Source of the DNA: Alphaproteobacteria bacterium
GTDB taxonomy: Bacteria > Pseudomonadota > Alphaproteobacteria > RF32 > CAG-239
Direction: 5' to 3'
Length of the DNA stretch: 64,000 nucleotides
Assembly (NCBI GenBank): GCA_900769705.1
Contig: CAAGHP010000003.1
Location: 1-64,000 of the forward strand
In this document: piece after piece, positions 8,945 to 19,300 of the stretch
Numbering within the stretch: the first letter of the stretch is position 1
Layout: every line of letters starts with the position of its first letter
Program-made: the position numbers and the translations under genes
The notes under the pieces: generated by a model
The model's input: only the letters and a program-made list of their open reading frames with translations
Database searches by the model: none
What the model was told of the DNA's origin: nothing

Positions 8945-9907
8945 TTATTTGTTTCTTTGATGCCACATAATTTTCAGCAATCTGAATTTGCTTTTGAGTG
9001 TCAAATCTCTGAAAGAAATTAAGCCGTCTTCAACCAATTTTAGGTATTCCTGCTTGAAAAAAGCTTCTAAAGTGTTTTTGTTTTCAGCGCTTTTGGTGAT
9101 TTTGGACAGTATCATTTTTAAAGAAAGGCTTATGCGTTTTTTGCGTACAATATCCCATTGATTCATTTTGTTTTTTGCCGCAAAATAATTATATACATGA
9201 CGGATTCCTCTGATATAATCGTGTATTTTTTTTATGGAAAAAGTGCTGCGGGTAATTGATGGTGAGGAAGTGTTATACATATATAGTTTTTCGCTTATCA
9301 TTGCAAAGTTGGAAATGTTGGAAAATACGCAGGTCGTAAACGGCCAGTCTTCGTAATATATTCCTTCAATAAAGCGAAAACGGCGCAAAGCGCTGGTGCG
9401 ATAAAGCTTGTTCCATACTACGGCTGAAACCAGACGGTGTTTATATAAATCGGTGAGCGGCTTCGAGCAAACTTTATATGGAACAGAATCAGTCTCATAT
9501 TTTTTGCAGTTCAGGCTGTCTTTGCCCAAACGGCAGAAAGTGCTGGAAATAACAATCGGACATCCTGATTGCAAGGCAGTATTATAAAAAATTTCCAGAG
9601 CTTGCGGGTGCAGAAAGTCATCAGCGTCTAAAAAGAAAATATATGAACCGCTGGCAATTTCCATTCCATTGTTGCGCGATGCTGATAAACCTTGATTATC
9701 TTGCGTGATTATTCTGAAACGCGCGTCTTTGGTGCCAAATTTTGCCAAAATTTTTCCGCTGTTATCGGTAGAACCGTCGTTTACACAAATAATCTCAATA
9801 TTTGAAAATGATTGATTGATAACGCTTTCCAAACAACGTGGCAAATATTTTTCCACATTGTAGATTGGAATAATCACAGAAATAGCTACAGCAGCAGTAT
9901 CGGTCAT
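8945..9907 (-). CDS. Family 2 glycosyltransferase
   Basis: About 320 residues. A GT-A fold starts at ISVIIPIYNVEKYLPRCL, with nucleotide-sugar motif CVNDGSTDNS and the metal-binding DxD-type motif FFLDADDFLHPQ. The second half resembles capsule/LPS side-chain transferases (YYEDWPFT supplies a possible catalytic acid). The product probably adds one sugar to a surface glycan. The ATG at 9907 is preferred; a TTG at 9916 extends the frame by three codons, and neither has a good ribosome site. It is a single gene with no other glycan genes beside it. Confidence 0.85.
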   Translation of the reverse strand: MTDTAAVAISVIIPIYNVEKYLPRCLESVINQSFSNIEIICVNDGSTDNSGKILAKFGTKDARFRIITQDNQGLSASRNNGMEIASGSYIFFLDADDFLHPQALEIFYNTALQSGCPIVISSTFCRLGKDSLNCKKYETDSVPYKVCSKPLTDLYKHRLVSAVVWNKLYRTSALRRFRFIEGIYYEDWPFTTCVFSNISNFAMISEKLYMYNTSSPSITRSTFSIKKIHDYIRGIRHVYNYFAAKNKMNQWDIVRKKRISLSLKMILSKITKSAENKNTLEAFFKQEYLKLVEDGLISFRDLTLKSKFRLLKIMWHQRNK

Positions 9908-9971
9908 CAATATCAATCCGAAAGTTAATTTTTATTATTCTTAAAACATTTGTTTTTTCAAGTCAAATGTA

Positions 9972-10022
9972 AAGTGCTTAAAAGCACATAAAAAAAGGCA
10001 ATCCCATTGCCGGATTGCCTTT
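9972..10022 (-). terminator. Intrinsic terminator of the DsbA-like gene
   Basis: On the minus strand GGCAATCC/GGATTGCC (9997-10004 and 10012-10019) is followed by a T-run. A second small hairpin (GTGCTT/AAGCAC, 9974-9987) lies just beyond. Confidence 0.8.
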
Positions 10023-10038
10023 AAAAGGTCTTTGCAAA

Positions 10039-10773
10039 TTATTTGGCTTCGTCAATAGCAGCCTGCAAATCTTCAGCGCGCATTGTCTGAACATGTTTGC
10101 CGTTGATAATAACTGTCGGAACACCGTTTACTTGGATTTTTTGAGCCAAGTTGGACAGTTCATCCAAATTGCTGTTTACTTCGGCAGCATCTACATCTGC
10201 TTTATATTTATCAAAGTCAATATTCAAGCCTTTGGCAATGTTGTCAACGGCTTCTTTGTTCATTCTGCCTTCTGCAGCCATAACAGCTTTATAAAATTCC
10301 AGGAATTTGCCTTGTTTATACAAAGCCAAAGCAGCCTGAGCCTGATAGTGAGAGCCTTGAGGATCTACGAAAGACAATGGTTTGAAAACAAATTTAACGT
10401 CAGAGTTTTTAGCCATAACTTCTTCCAAAGCCGGAGCCAATCTCTTGCAGTAGTGGCAAGAAAAGTCAAAAAATTCAACAACGGTAACTTTGGCATCTTC
10501 AGGGCCGACAAACGGAGCGTTGGCAGAAGAATTGATTTCCGGAATATATTTAGTCAAAGCTTCTTCTGCAGCTTTTCTTTGAGCTTCTTGCTGCTGAGTT
10601 TGATATGCTTGCAAGGCGTCCATAACCATTTTAGGATTTGCTTTTAAAGCTTCTTCAACACTAACATTTGCAGAGCCGGCTGTGTTAGCTGTTTTGCATT
10701 TAAAAGTACAAACTAAGGATACAGTAGCCAATATTACGGCTATTGTCGAAAGAATTATTGAAAAATTTTTCAT
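10039..10773 (-). CDS. DsbA/Com1-like thiol-disulfide oxidoreductase
   Basis: 244 residues. An N-terminal hydrophobic segment acts as signal or anchor. A Gln-rich helical linker of about 60 residues precedes a thioredoxin-fold domain with active site FSCHYCKRLAP and the cis-Pro loop GVPTVIING. This is the layout of the Com1/BdbD-like periplasmic DsbA group, which oxidises or isomerises disulfides in exported proteins. Several Cys-rich exported proteins occur in the window (the Cys-repeat protein at position 1 and the prepilins with C-terminal CxxC), so substrates are plausible. AAGGA lies 9 nt before the ATG. Single gene with its own terminator. Confidence 0.88.
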   Translation of the reverse strand: MKNFSIILSTIAVILATVSLVCTFKCKTANTAGSANVSVEEALKANPKMVMDALQAYQTQQQEAQRKAAEEALTKYIPEINSSANAPFVGPEDAKVTVVEFFDFSCHYCKRLAPALEEVMAKNSDVKFVFKPLSFVDPQGSHYQAQAALALYKQGKFLEFYKAVMAAEGRMNKEAVDNIAKGLNIDFDKYKADVDAAEVNSNLDELSNLAQKIQVNGVPTVIINGKHVQTMRAEDLQAAIDEAK

Positions 10774-10931
10774 ATTTGATATGTCCTTATAAATAATTTA
10801 ATGTTCAAACAATTTCAAATTATCTAAAGTTTTTGAAATTTGCAAGTTTTAAAATTCAGTTTTGCAAAATAATTATGGACAATGTGTTTTTTTATGAGTA
10901 GAAAGAAAAATTATAATTACGGGAGAGAAAA

Positions 10932-11591
10932 ATGTTCAATGTGAAAATTTCGTTGTTTTCCAGCACAAGGGAGCTGGAACATAAAATAGATTTGATGCAC
11001 GATAAAGTTATCGAATGTGCAATGTATTTTAAAGAAGCGATTGCTATTTTTTTGAAAGAAAAACGCAGTTCTGCTTATCGCCGTGCCAGCAAAAAAATCA
11101 AAAACATTGAATCTCAGGCCGATGATTTGCGCCGTGAAATTGAAAGCAGCTTATATGCGCAAAATTTGATTCCGGATTTGCGCGCCGATGTGCTGCAAAT
11201 GGTTGAAAATATTGATAAAGTTATTAACGAATTAGATGAAGTTGCTCACAAATTTTATATTGAACAACCTGATATTCCGAAACAATATCAGGATGATTTT
11301 AAACTATTGGTACAGCAGGTTTCGGATTGCGCCGAAAATATGGCTATTTCTTCCCGCGCTTTTTTCCGAGATTTTGTCACGGTGCGCGACTATTCGCAAA
11401 AGGTTTATTTTTTGGAGCATGAAAGCGATAAAACCAGCGCTCGTTTGAAAGAAAACGTGTTTGCTTCCGATATGGAATTAGCGCATAAAATCCAGCTTAA
11501 TATGCTTATCGGCGAAGTAGCCGATGTTGCCGACAAGGCTGAAGACTGTATTGATGCGTTGCTGATTTTCACAATTAAGCGGGATATCTGA
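10932..11591 (+). CDS. DUF47 (PhoU-like) phosphate-transport accessory protein
   Basis: 219 residues, all-helical and highly charged, without membrane segments. It matches the DUF47/TIGR00153 family, PhoU-like helical bundles encoded beside Pit transporters and thought to control or assist them. GGGAGAG lies before the ATG. Its stop overlaps the start of the Pit gene (TGATG), so the two are translationally coupled. No Pst system or phoB/R is in the window. Confidence 0.9.
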   Translation: MFNVKISLFSSTRELEHKIDLMHDKVIECAMYFKEAIAIFLKEKRSSAYRRASKKIKNIESQADDLRREIESSLYAQNLIPDLRADVLQMVENIDKVINELDEVAHKFYIEQPDIPKQYQDDFKLLVQQVSDCAENMAISSRAFFRDFVTVRDYSQKVYFLEHESDKTSARLKENVFASDMELAHKIQLNMLIGEVADVADKAEDCIDALLIFTIKRDI

Positions 11592-12649
11592 TGGATATAA
11601 GTTATTTGTTTTATTTGAGCAGCGGTTTGTTTTTGGGCTGGTCTTTAGGCGCCAATGATGCATCTAACATTTTTGGTACGGCCGTGGGTTCTAAAATGGT
11701 GCGTTTTACCACCATTGCCTTAATTTCTTGTTTTTTCGTAATTCTTGGCGCGGTTTATGGCGGCGCCGGAACCAGTAAAACTTTAGGCAGCCTGGGTGCG
11801 GTTAATGCGCTGGCCGGAGCTTTTATGGTGGCTTTGTCGGCAGCCTTGGCTGTCTATTCCATGGCGCGAACCGGTATCAGCGTTTCTTCTTCGCAGGCGG
11901 TGGTCGGCGCGATTGTCGGCTGGAACCTCTATGCCGGTAAGCCGACTGATTTGGAAACATTGGCGCGGATTTGCTCGACATGGACTATTTGTCCGCTTTT
12001 ATCTGGCTTGGTGGCTGTTGTTTTGTTTATGCTGTTTAAACGGGTTTTGAAAAGCTCGCATATTCATTTGTTGATGCAGGATCAAATTACCCGTATCGGA
12101 CTGATTGTTACCGCTGCTATCAGTGCTTATGCTTTGGGTGCCAACAATATCGCCAATGCAGTTGGCATGTTTGTTGAATCTTGTCCGTTTAAACCGATAA
12201 AAGCCGGAATTTTGGGTACATTTTCCCCGGAACAGGTGCTGTTCTTTTTAGGTTCGGCTGCTGTCAGCATCGGTATTTTGACCTATTCTAAAAAAATCAT
12301 TATGACGGTAGGTAATAACCTGATGAAAATGACACCGATTACCGCTTGGATTGTGGTGTTGTCGCAGGCTGTTGTTTTGCTGCTGTTTTCATCTTTGGCG
12401 TTACATAATTGGCTGGCAGCTCATTCTTTGCCGACTTTGCCGCTGGTGCCTGTTTCAAGCACTCAGGCTGTTATCGGCGCGATTGTCGGACTGGGGCTTT
12501 TAAAAGGCGGACGCGGCATCAACTGGGCGATTGTCGGCCGAATAGTTGTGGGCTGGGTTGCAGCACCGGTAATTTCTATGACTATCTGCTTCATAAGTCT
12601 GTTTTTCTTAGAAAATGTGTTTAATCAGGTTGTTTATCTGGCAAATTAA
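11591..12649 (+). CDS. pit: Inorganic phosphate transporter, PiT family
   Basis: 352 residues, about ten hydrophobic helices. The two inverted PiT signature repeats are present: GANDASNIFGTAVGS near the N-terminus and ALGANNIANAVGMF near residue 180, each followed by a serine-rich helix (SVSSSQAVVGAIVG and PVSSTQAVIGAIVG). It takes up phosphate, probably as a metal-phosphate complex, driven by protons or sodium. The length is at the short end of the family, as in bacterial Pit proteins paired with DUF47. Coupled to the upstream DUF47 gene. Confidence 0.93.
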   Translation: MDISYLFYLSSGLFLGWSLGANDASNIFGTAVGSKMVRFTTIALISCFFVILGAVYGGAGTSKTLGSLGAVNALAGAFMVALSAALAVYSMARTGISVSSSQAVVGAIVGWNLYAGKPTDLETLARICSTWTICPLLSGLVAVVLFMLFKRVLKSSHIHLLMQDQITRIGLIVTAAISAYALGANNIANAVGMFVESCPFKPIKAGILGTFSPEQVLFFLGSAAVSIGILTYSKKIIMTVGNNLMKMTPITAWIVVLSQAVVLLLFSSLALHNWLAAHSLPTLPLVPVSSTQAVIGAIVGLGLLKGGRGINWAIVGRIVVGWVAAPVISMTICFISLFFLENVFNQVVYLAN

Positions 12650-12680
12650 CGCAGTAGCTGTAATTTTAGATATTTCTTAA

Positions 12681-12715
12681 TAAATTTGCGCTAGAGTAAG
12701 CGCAAATTTATAAGG
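12681..12715 (+). promoter_or_regulatory. Perfect 12-bp inverted repeat abutting the ribosome site
   Basis: TAAATTTGCGCT (12681-12692) pairs perfectly with 12699-12710 around a 6-nt loop, and the TAAGGAG ribosome site begins at the next base. There is no T-run. As RNA it would be a 5'UTR stabilising or thermosensor-like hairpin; as DNA it could be an operator. Confidence 0.6.
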
Positions 12716-12725
12716 AGATATTTAG

Positions 12726-15700
12726 ATGCTTAAATCCCATAATCATTCTTTTGGCCTGCTTAATGCCCAGTATAGAAGTGTTTTGAAAAGATGTCTGTAT
12801 TTGAATCTGATGGCATCTTTTGCGGTGTTTGGTTTTGCCGGTGCGGCTGCGGCTGCTTCTATCGTTGTACCGGAGCAAAGCAATGAATGGGACAGCGGCC
12901 GTTCGTATGAAGTTAATAACGGCGATTTACTTTCAGTAATCGGCGGTTTTGATTCTAAGAATTCTTTATCGGAATCTTTTATAAAGCAGGAAAACGGCAG
13001 TCAGGTTAATATTGCCGGCAATGAGGGCAGTTCAACCACTGTGTCTAACAAAACAGCAATTTTGACCGAAGCCGGCAGCGGTGCTTACATTTCCGGCGGA
13101 TTTATTCAAAACAGCGGCGCCGCAACTGCCGGTTCGGCTAATAACGGCAACACGTTTTTGAATGCGGTTTTGGATAACAACGGCATTAAGATAAGCACGG
13201 ATGAAAATACCGGAATTCGTGTTGCGAGAGGCGGACTTGTCGCCGATTTGGGCGAGGCGACAGAAAACAGCAGCTATGTTGATTCTAAAGTTATGAATAA
13301 CGTGCAGTTTAACGGTAACTTTGTAAAAATTGAAGATAATACCAAATCCGACGGTTCTTTTCTGCAGGCCAAGGGCGGTGCGTTTTATATTGCCGGTTCG
13401 GCTCAAATCAGCGGCACGCAGACAGAAGGTAACTATTCAACTTCATTTAATGAAAACAGCGCTGTTGTTGCAGCGGATTCTTCAACGGCAAATGCCAATC
13501 GTTTGGCGGCCGGCGGGGCCATATATAATGATGGCAGAATAAACATAGAAGGCGTAAAATTTGCCGGTAACTATGCTGCAGCCGACACAGCGATGGGCGG
13601 TGCGATTTACAATGAAGGTGTTTCGTCAGCTGCTGATTTTTCCGTAGTCGGCTCTTTGATAGTTGAAAACCATGTTACTGTTGCAAAAGAGGGTTACGGC
13701 GGCGCTATTTATAACAAATCTAAAGCCGGAGTTGTTTCTACAATTTTACAAACTTCAATTACTCATAACTATATAGAGGCTGCCGACGCGGAAAAGGCTT
13801 TTGGCGGCGCAGTGTATAACACCGGTAATATTGCTGATGACGGACGAGTTACCTCTATATCGCAGCTTGTTGTAGAAACAGGCGGTAAAGATATTTTTGT
13901 CAGCAATAACCATATCAATGCCGGTGCGGATACTCTTTCGCGCGGCGGTGCTTTTTATAACTCTGAAACAGGTTTGTTCAAGGTTGTTGCCAGTGGCGAC
14001 AATACGATTAGTTTTGAGGGAAATTCAGCAAAAGAAGGCGGTGCTGTTTATAATGCTGCCAATAATTCAAACGTCGGCAATATTCTGTCTTCATTCCAAA
14101 TTGATGCGTCGTCCGGTAAAGTTAAATTTACCGGAAATATGGCAGACAGCGGCGGCGTCATATATAATGCCGAAAACGCATATTTTGATATAAAGTCCGA
14201 TGCGGCTACCACAGCCAGCGGTGTATCTTTTTCGGGTAATACGGCTTCGGCAGCCGGCGGTGCCGTGTATAACGGCAAAAACGGACATATTACCGTTGAT
14301 ATGAAAAATGCCTCATATTTGACTTTTGAAGAAAATAAGGCTGCTTTGGGTGCCGGTATTTATAACGCCGGCGGCGATGTCAGTATATCCGGATCGGGTG
14401 ACGGCAGTATTAACTTTAGTAAAAATACGGCAGAAAAGGCCGGCGGTGCAATTTATAATGAATCCGGAACTGTCTCCATCGATTCATCTGCCGATATAAC
14501 ATTCAGCGAAAATACGGCGAAAGTTGGCGGCGCCATATACAACGGTGCGGACGGCACTATCAATATAAGTATGGATTCGGCAAAAAATTTGGATTTTGCA
14601 TCGGCTTCCGATACAATTTATAATGAAGGTTTGCTGAATATAGCCGGAACATCGCAAGCCACAAACGAAGGTATTGTGAAAACTAACGTTAATCTGTCAT
14701 CAGATATCAGCGGCAGCGGTTTGCTTAAAGGCAGCGATATTGTCTTGAATCTGAATAATGCCAAAATTGATGCATCGCAGAAGTTAGACTTTAGTAACAG
14801 CCGCATCAATATGAATGAAGGTTCGGAATTGAGCGTCAGTGTTGCCGATAATATGTCCGGTGCCAATATTACCACGATAAAAGATGCTGTTTTGAACTAT
14901 ACTGCATTGGAGCAGAATGAAACTGTTGTTTTGGCGGATACACTGAATCACGGCGGAATATTGAATGCTCAGGACGGTTTTGTTTCCAATATCAAAATTG
15001 ATAATTTGGTCGGCAATGGCGGCTGGATTTATTTGGATACTGATAAAGATTCGCAAAAATCAGATGTTTTGACTGTCAGCAATTCTTTGACCGGAAGCGT
15101 CAATGTGTCTATCAAAGATATTGACGACATAGCCGGCAAAGATGCAAAAATTGTTTTTGCTCAAACTAATGCCGACCAAAGCACTGATGACTATGATTTT
15201 AAGTTTAATTTTGACGATTCTGTTTTTGTGGGGCAAATCAACAGCGTCGTCAGCAACAATATTCGCGAATGGTATTTGAATTATGACGGAGAAATCAGAC
15301 GCGAGGCCTACAACAGTGTGATTTTGCCGCGCGCTATGGTAGAACAGACACGCGATATCCGTTTGGATACTTCCCGCAATAACAATAGTCCGCGGATTCG
15401 TTATGAATATGGTTACCGCAATACTCTGCGCAAAGTAGACGATAAAAATAAAAAAGTCAGCCTATGGGTTAATCCGGTTTACCGTCAGGCTTCAATGTCG
15501 GCGATGGCCGAAAGCAACGCCGATATCTGGGGTGTTGATTTCGGACTCAATATGAATATTACGCCAAGCAGCAAAACCGGTTTGCTGGTTTCATACCGTA
15601 AAGGCAGCTATGACAAAGATGGTACAAGCGGCGAATTCTATACCCGAGGCGCTGGTGATTTGGATATTTCCAGTACTTTAGTCGGATTGTACTATAATAA

Positions 15701-16247
15701 ATATTTTAGCCGTTTCTATTTCAGCGGTATGGTTTACGGCGGCGAGCAAAAGGCCGATATGTCGGCAACGGATAATAATGTGTCGGCTTCCGCAAAAGCT
15801 CTGCAGGCCGGTGCAAAAGTTGAAGCCGGTTATGAAGCTCCGGTAACAGATAGATTTAGCATAACTCCGCTGGCCAGCGCCTCATACGATTATATCAAAA
15901 TTGACGATTCAACGGACAGCAGCGGCAAAACAGCAAGCTATGATGCCATTCAAGATGTTGAATTGGAAGCCGGTTTGAAATTCGGTTATAAATTTAATAA
16001 TGACCATCAGCTTCCGACTAACGGCTACATAAAAACTTCGGTAGTGCAGCTGTTGGAAAATGGCGGTAAAGTGCAGATAAAAAATGTGGAATTTGATACG
16101 TTGAAGAATGAAACTGCCGGACGCTTAGAAATAGGCGGGGAAGCGGCTTTGCTTGAAAACTTTGTAGTAGGCGGCTTCGGTAATTATACTATCGGCTCTG
16201 ATTATTCAGGATTCGCTGTCGGAGGCAATGTGCGCTATACGTGGTAA
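12726..16247 (+). CDS. Autotransporter with GGAIYN-repeat passenger
   Basis: 1173 residues. The long N-terminal signal region (LLNAQYRSVLKRC then a hydrophobic stretch ending near AAAAAS) resembles extended autotransporter signal peptides. The passenger has about eleven copies of GG(A/V)(I/V/F)YN spaced 25-45 residues apart and alternating with FxGNxA-type strands, which is a parallel beta-helix like Chlamydia Pmp/adhesin passengers. A Ser/Asp-rich spine follows. The last 290 residues or so, from VSLWVNPVYRQ, form a type Va beta-barrel ending in VRYTW. Likely a surface adhesin. The downstream paralogue shares both ends. Confidence 0.88.
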   Translation: MLKSHNHSFGLLNAQYRSVLKRCLYLNLMASFAVFGFAGAAAAASIVVPEQSNEWDSGRSYEVNNGDLLSVIGGFDSKNSLSESFIKQENGSQVNIAGNEGSSTTVSNKTAILTEAGSGAYISGGFIQNSGAATAGSANNGNTFLNAVLDNNGIKISTDENTGIRVARGGLVADLGEATENSSYVDSKVMNNVQFNGNFVKIEDNTKSDGSFLQAKGGAFYIAGSAQISGTQTEGNYSTSFNENSAVVAADSSTANANRLAAGGAIYNDGRINIEGVKFAGNYAAADTAMGGAIYNEGVSSAADFSVVGSLIVENHVTVAKEGYGGAIYNKSKAGVVSTILQTSITHNYIEAADAEKAFGGAVYNTGNIADDGRVTSISQLVVETGGKDIFVSNNHINAGADTLSRGGAFYNSETGLFKVVASGDNTISFEGNSAKEGGAVYNAANNSNVGNILSSFQIDASSGKVKFTGNMADSGGVIYNAENAYFDIKSDAATTASGVSFSGNTASAAGGAVYNGKNGHITVDMKNASYLTFEENKAALGAGIYNAGGDVSISGSGDGSINFSKNTAEKAGGAIYNESGTVSIDSSADITFSENTAKVGGAIYNGADGTINISMDSAKNLDFASASDTIYNEGLLNIAGTSQATNEGIVKTNVNLSSDISGSGLLKGSDIVLNLNNAKIDASQKLDFSNSRINMNEGSELSVSVADNMSGANITTIKDAVLNYTALEQNETVVLADTLNHGGILNAQDGFVSNIKIDNLVGNGGWIYLDTDKDSQKSDVLTVSNSLTGSVNVSIKDIDDIAGKDAKIVFAQTNADQSTDDYDFKFNFDDSVFVGQINSVVSNNIREWYLNYDGEIRREAYNSVILPRAMVEQTRDIRLDTSRNNNSPRIRYEYGYRNTLRKVDDKNKKVSLWVNPVYRQASMSAMAESNADIWGVDFGLNMNITPSSKTGLLVSYRKGSYDKDGTSGEFYTRGAGDLDISSTLVGLYYNKYFSRFYFSGMVYGGEQKADMSATDNNVSASAKALQAGAKVEAGYEAPVTDRFSITPLASASYDYIKIDDSTDSSGKTASYDAIQDVELEAGLKFGYKFNNDHQLPTNGYIKTSVVQLLENGGKVQIKNVEFDTLKNETAGRLEIGGEAALLENFVVGGFGNYTIGSDYSGFAVGGNVRYTW

Positions 16248-16339
16248 ACCGATAGAAAGTATATGTTTTTATGGCGAAAATTAGAAAAATTTTAACAATT
16301 AAGCGTTATTTTGTAAAAAAACTATAATGGAGAATTGAT

Positions 16340-19300
16340 ATGCTGAAATTGAGTCATCGCGGGTTAGGGCTGCTGAATGCACAGTACCGCAGTGTGTTGA
16401 AAAAATGCTTTCTGCTGAATATGGTTGCAGCTTCTATTATGGTGGCTGCACCGGCAATGGCTGACGATATAAATTGGACAGCCAACCAAACAGCTAATAC
16501 CAGCGGTAACGGCAATGATTTGGATGCTAAAGGCGAAGAAACCATAAGAGAGCTGAAAGACAAAATGGCTACGGTTATAAGCCAAGCCGAGGCAGGCTCT
16601 TCTAATGCTAAGCCTATAGGTACGCTGTTTGTAGATTCTGATTTTAATGAGCAGCTTTATTCGGTTGACGGAACTACAACAATCGGCGCCTGGATTTATA
16701 ACTACGGCGATGTATATGTCGGCTATACCAAAGATTTGCAGGACGGAGTTATATCTAAAAAGGACGGCGGTGTCACAATTTCAAATAAACACAATACTGA
16801 TGCTATCAATCCTACAATCGGTGGCGGTGCATTTGTTAATGGTAAAGAAGCCGGTGGTACATATCAGCCGTTATTAAAGGTTGCTAACACAACATTTCTT
16901 AACAATTCAGCCAGTCCTACAGACGGAGACACTACTTATATTGCCTCTGGCGGTGCTCTTGCCAACTACAGTTCTAACAAAGAAGGTATTATAGAGAATA
17001 GTAAATTTACTAAAAACTATGTAATGGGCAGCGGTGTTATTGAAGGCGGCGCCGTTGCTAATTTTGCCGTAATCGATCAGAACAATATTCTTGATATCGG
17101 TTATATGCATTCAAAAAATAACGAGTACACCGGCAACTATGCGGCTAATGAAACAGAAAGTACAAAAGACGAACTGACACAATTTACAAATGCAGACGCA
17201 GAAAATGCGCGCGGCGGTGCGGTTTATAACAACGGTGTTTTCGATTCTGAAAACGATACATTTAACAGTAACTACGCCAAAGGCACGACAGCTCAGGGCG
17301 GCGCCATTTATAATGAAATTTACAGCGACGCTACAGCGTCTACCACCGGATTGCTGACCATAACCAACAACGGCAATACCAATTTTGCCAATAACTCTGT
17401 TACCGGTACTTTGCTGGCCGAAGGCGGAGCTATATATAACAGCGCAACTGTGGATTCGACCGGCAATATTTTTGTAAACAATTCCGCTTCTTCTGACACA
17501 GAAGCCAGAGGCGGTGCGGTTTACAACAACGGTACTTACAATGCTGAAAGCGAGCAATATTCCGATAATAATGTTAAAGCTGCAAGAGCTTTAGGCGGTG
17601 CAGTTTATAATGATAAAGACGGTAAATTTACAATTACCGGCAATACAGAATATACAAACAACTATGCATCTAGTACCGGTGAAGCAGGTGATTTCGGCGC
17701 ATGGGGCGGAGCCTTTTATAATGACGGCACATTGACAGCTGTTGACGGGAATTTAACGTTCAGCGGCAACTATGTCAGCGGTGTTGAATATTCAAGAGGC
17801 GGCGCTCTTGCCAACGGCAGCAACGGCAATGCAACATTGGAAGGCACTGTTTTCAAAAACAACTATGCCTTAAATGAAAAAGAAAATAAAAACTCTTTCG
17901 GCGGTGCTGTTTATAACGAAGGCGAAATTACCATTACAGGCGCAACTTTTGACGGCAACTACTCGAAATCCGAAAACGGCATTGCTTACGGCGGTGCTTG
18001 GGCAAACGCTTCTGCAGGCGGAGACGTTGTGTCGCCGATTAGCAAAATTATTGACAGCTCGTTTATAAACAACCAGGCTATCAGTAATTCTACAATAGAA
18101 AAAGATGGTAATAAAATTCACGGCGCGCAAGGCGGCGCAATTTATAACCGAGCTACCGGCTATGATGATACTCCGAATTTGAGCAGATTGCAGATTATTG
18201 CCCGCAATGCCGATATTTTGTTTGAAAATAACCAAGCTATTGCGGCCAGCGGTAACGGTATCGGCGGTGCTATTCTTAACGATAACTTAGGGCAGTTAGA
18301 AATTAACGCCGAAAACGGACATAACATCGTATTTTCCAACAACAGTGCCGATATCGGCGGTGTTTTGGCGGATTCGGCCAGCGGCAATGAATCTAAAACT
18401 TCTGAAAAGGCTAAATTAACTGTTAATGCTACCGGTGGTAACATAATTTTCCAAAACAATAAAGCTAACAGCACCGGCGGCGTGTTGTACACTTACGCGG
18501 CAGAAGGCGGTGAAGCTTTTGTTGTCGGAAACGGTTACAGCCTGTCATTTATAAACAACAGCGCAGGTAGCAACGGCGGTGCTGTTGCCATTGCCGGTAA
18601 CTTGTTTGGCGAAGAATACTACAGTGGTAATTCCGAACTGATAATTCAAAAAAACGGTACAATCAATTTTATCGGCAATACAGCTGCTGAAAAAGGCGGT
18701 GCTGTTTATAACCTCGGTAAAATTACTTTGCATAATGACGGTACAGATGCTTCAGGCACTTTCAATTTCAACGGCAACACAGCTGCTTTAGGCGCCGGTA
18801 TCTATAACTCCGCAAATGCCGTTGTTCAAGCCAATCTGCAGAATGACACAACCATTCTGTTTAACGGTAACAAAGCAACCGACGGCAAGGGTGGCGCTAT
18901 TTATAACGAAGCAAACGGCAATGTAAATATTGTGCTGAATAACAGTTCTAAATTGGTATTCAATACTATTTCCGACGATGTTTACAATGAAGGCACAGTC
19001 AATATTAAAGGCGATTCTGTAAATCCAACAATTATCAGTATGGCTGTGGTTCCACAGACTGTAAACAATTCGCAGACTCAGGTTGTTTTGAATTCTACAT
19101 TTGCCGGCAGCGGTTGGTATAACATTTCTAATACTCAGCTTAATCTGGGGTCTACCGGTTATATTGACTACGATACTAATTTGAATTTAGCTAACAATGT
19201 CATCAATTTGACTTCAGGCTCTTATTTGAACCTCAATACCGGCGATGTTTTGACGAATAATGATTTTGATATTGCCAGAAATTCTGTGGTCAATTACAAA

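Noticed and set aside
17111..17557. Minus-strand ORF (148 codons) opposite the second autotransporter
   Set aside because: Composition follows from the repeated GGAVYN codons read in reverse; no start signals.
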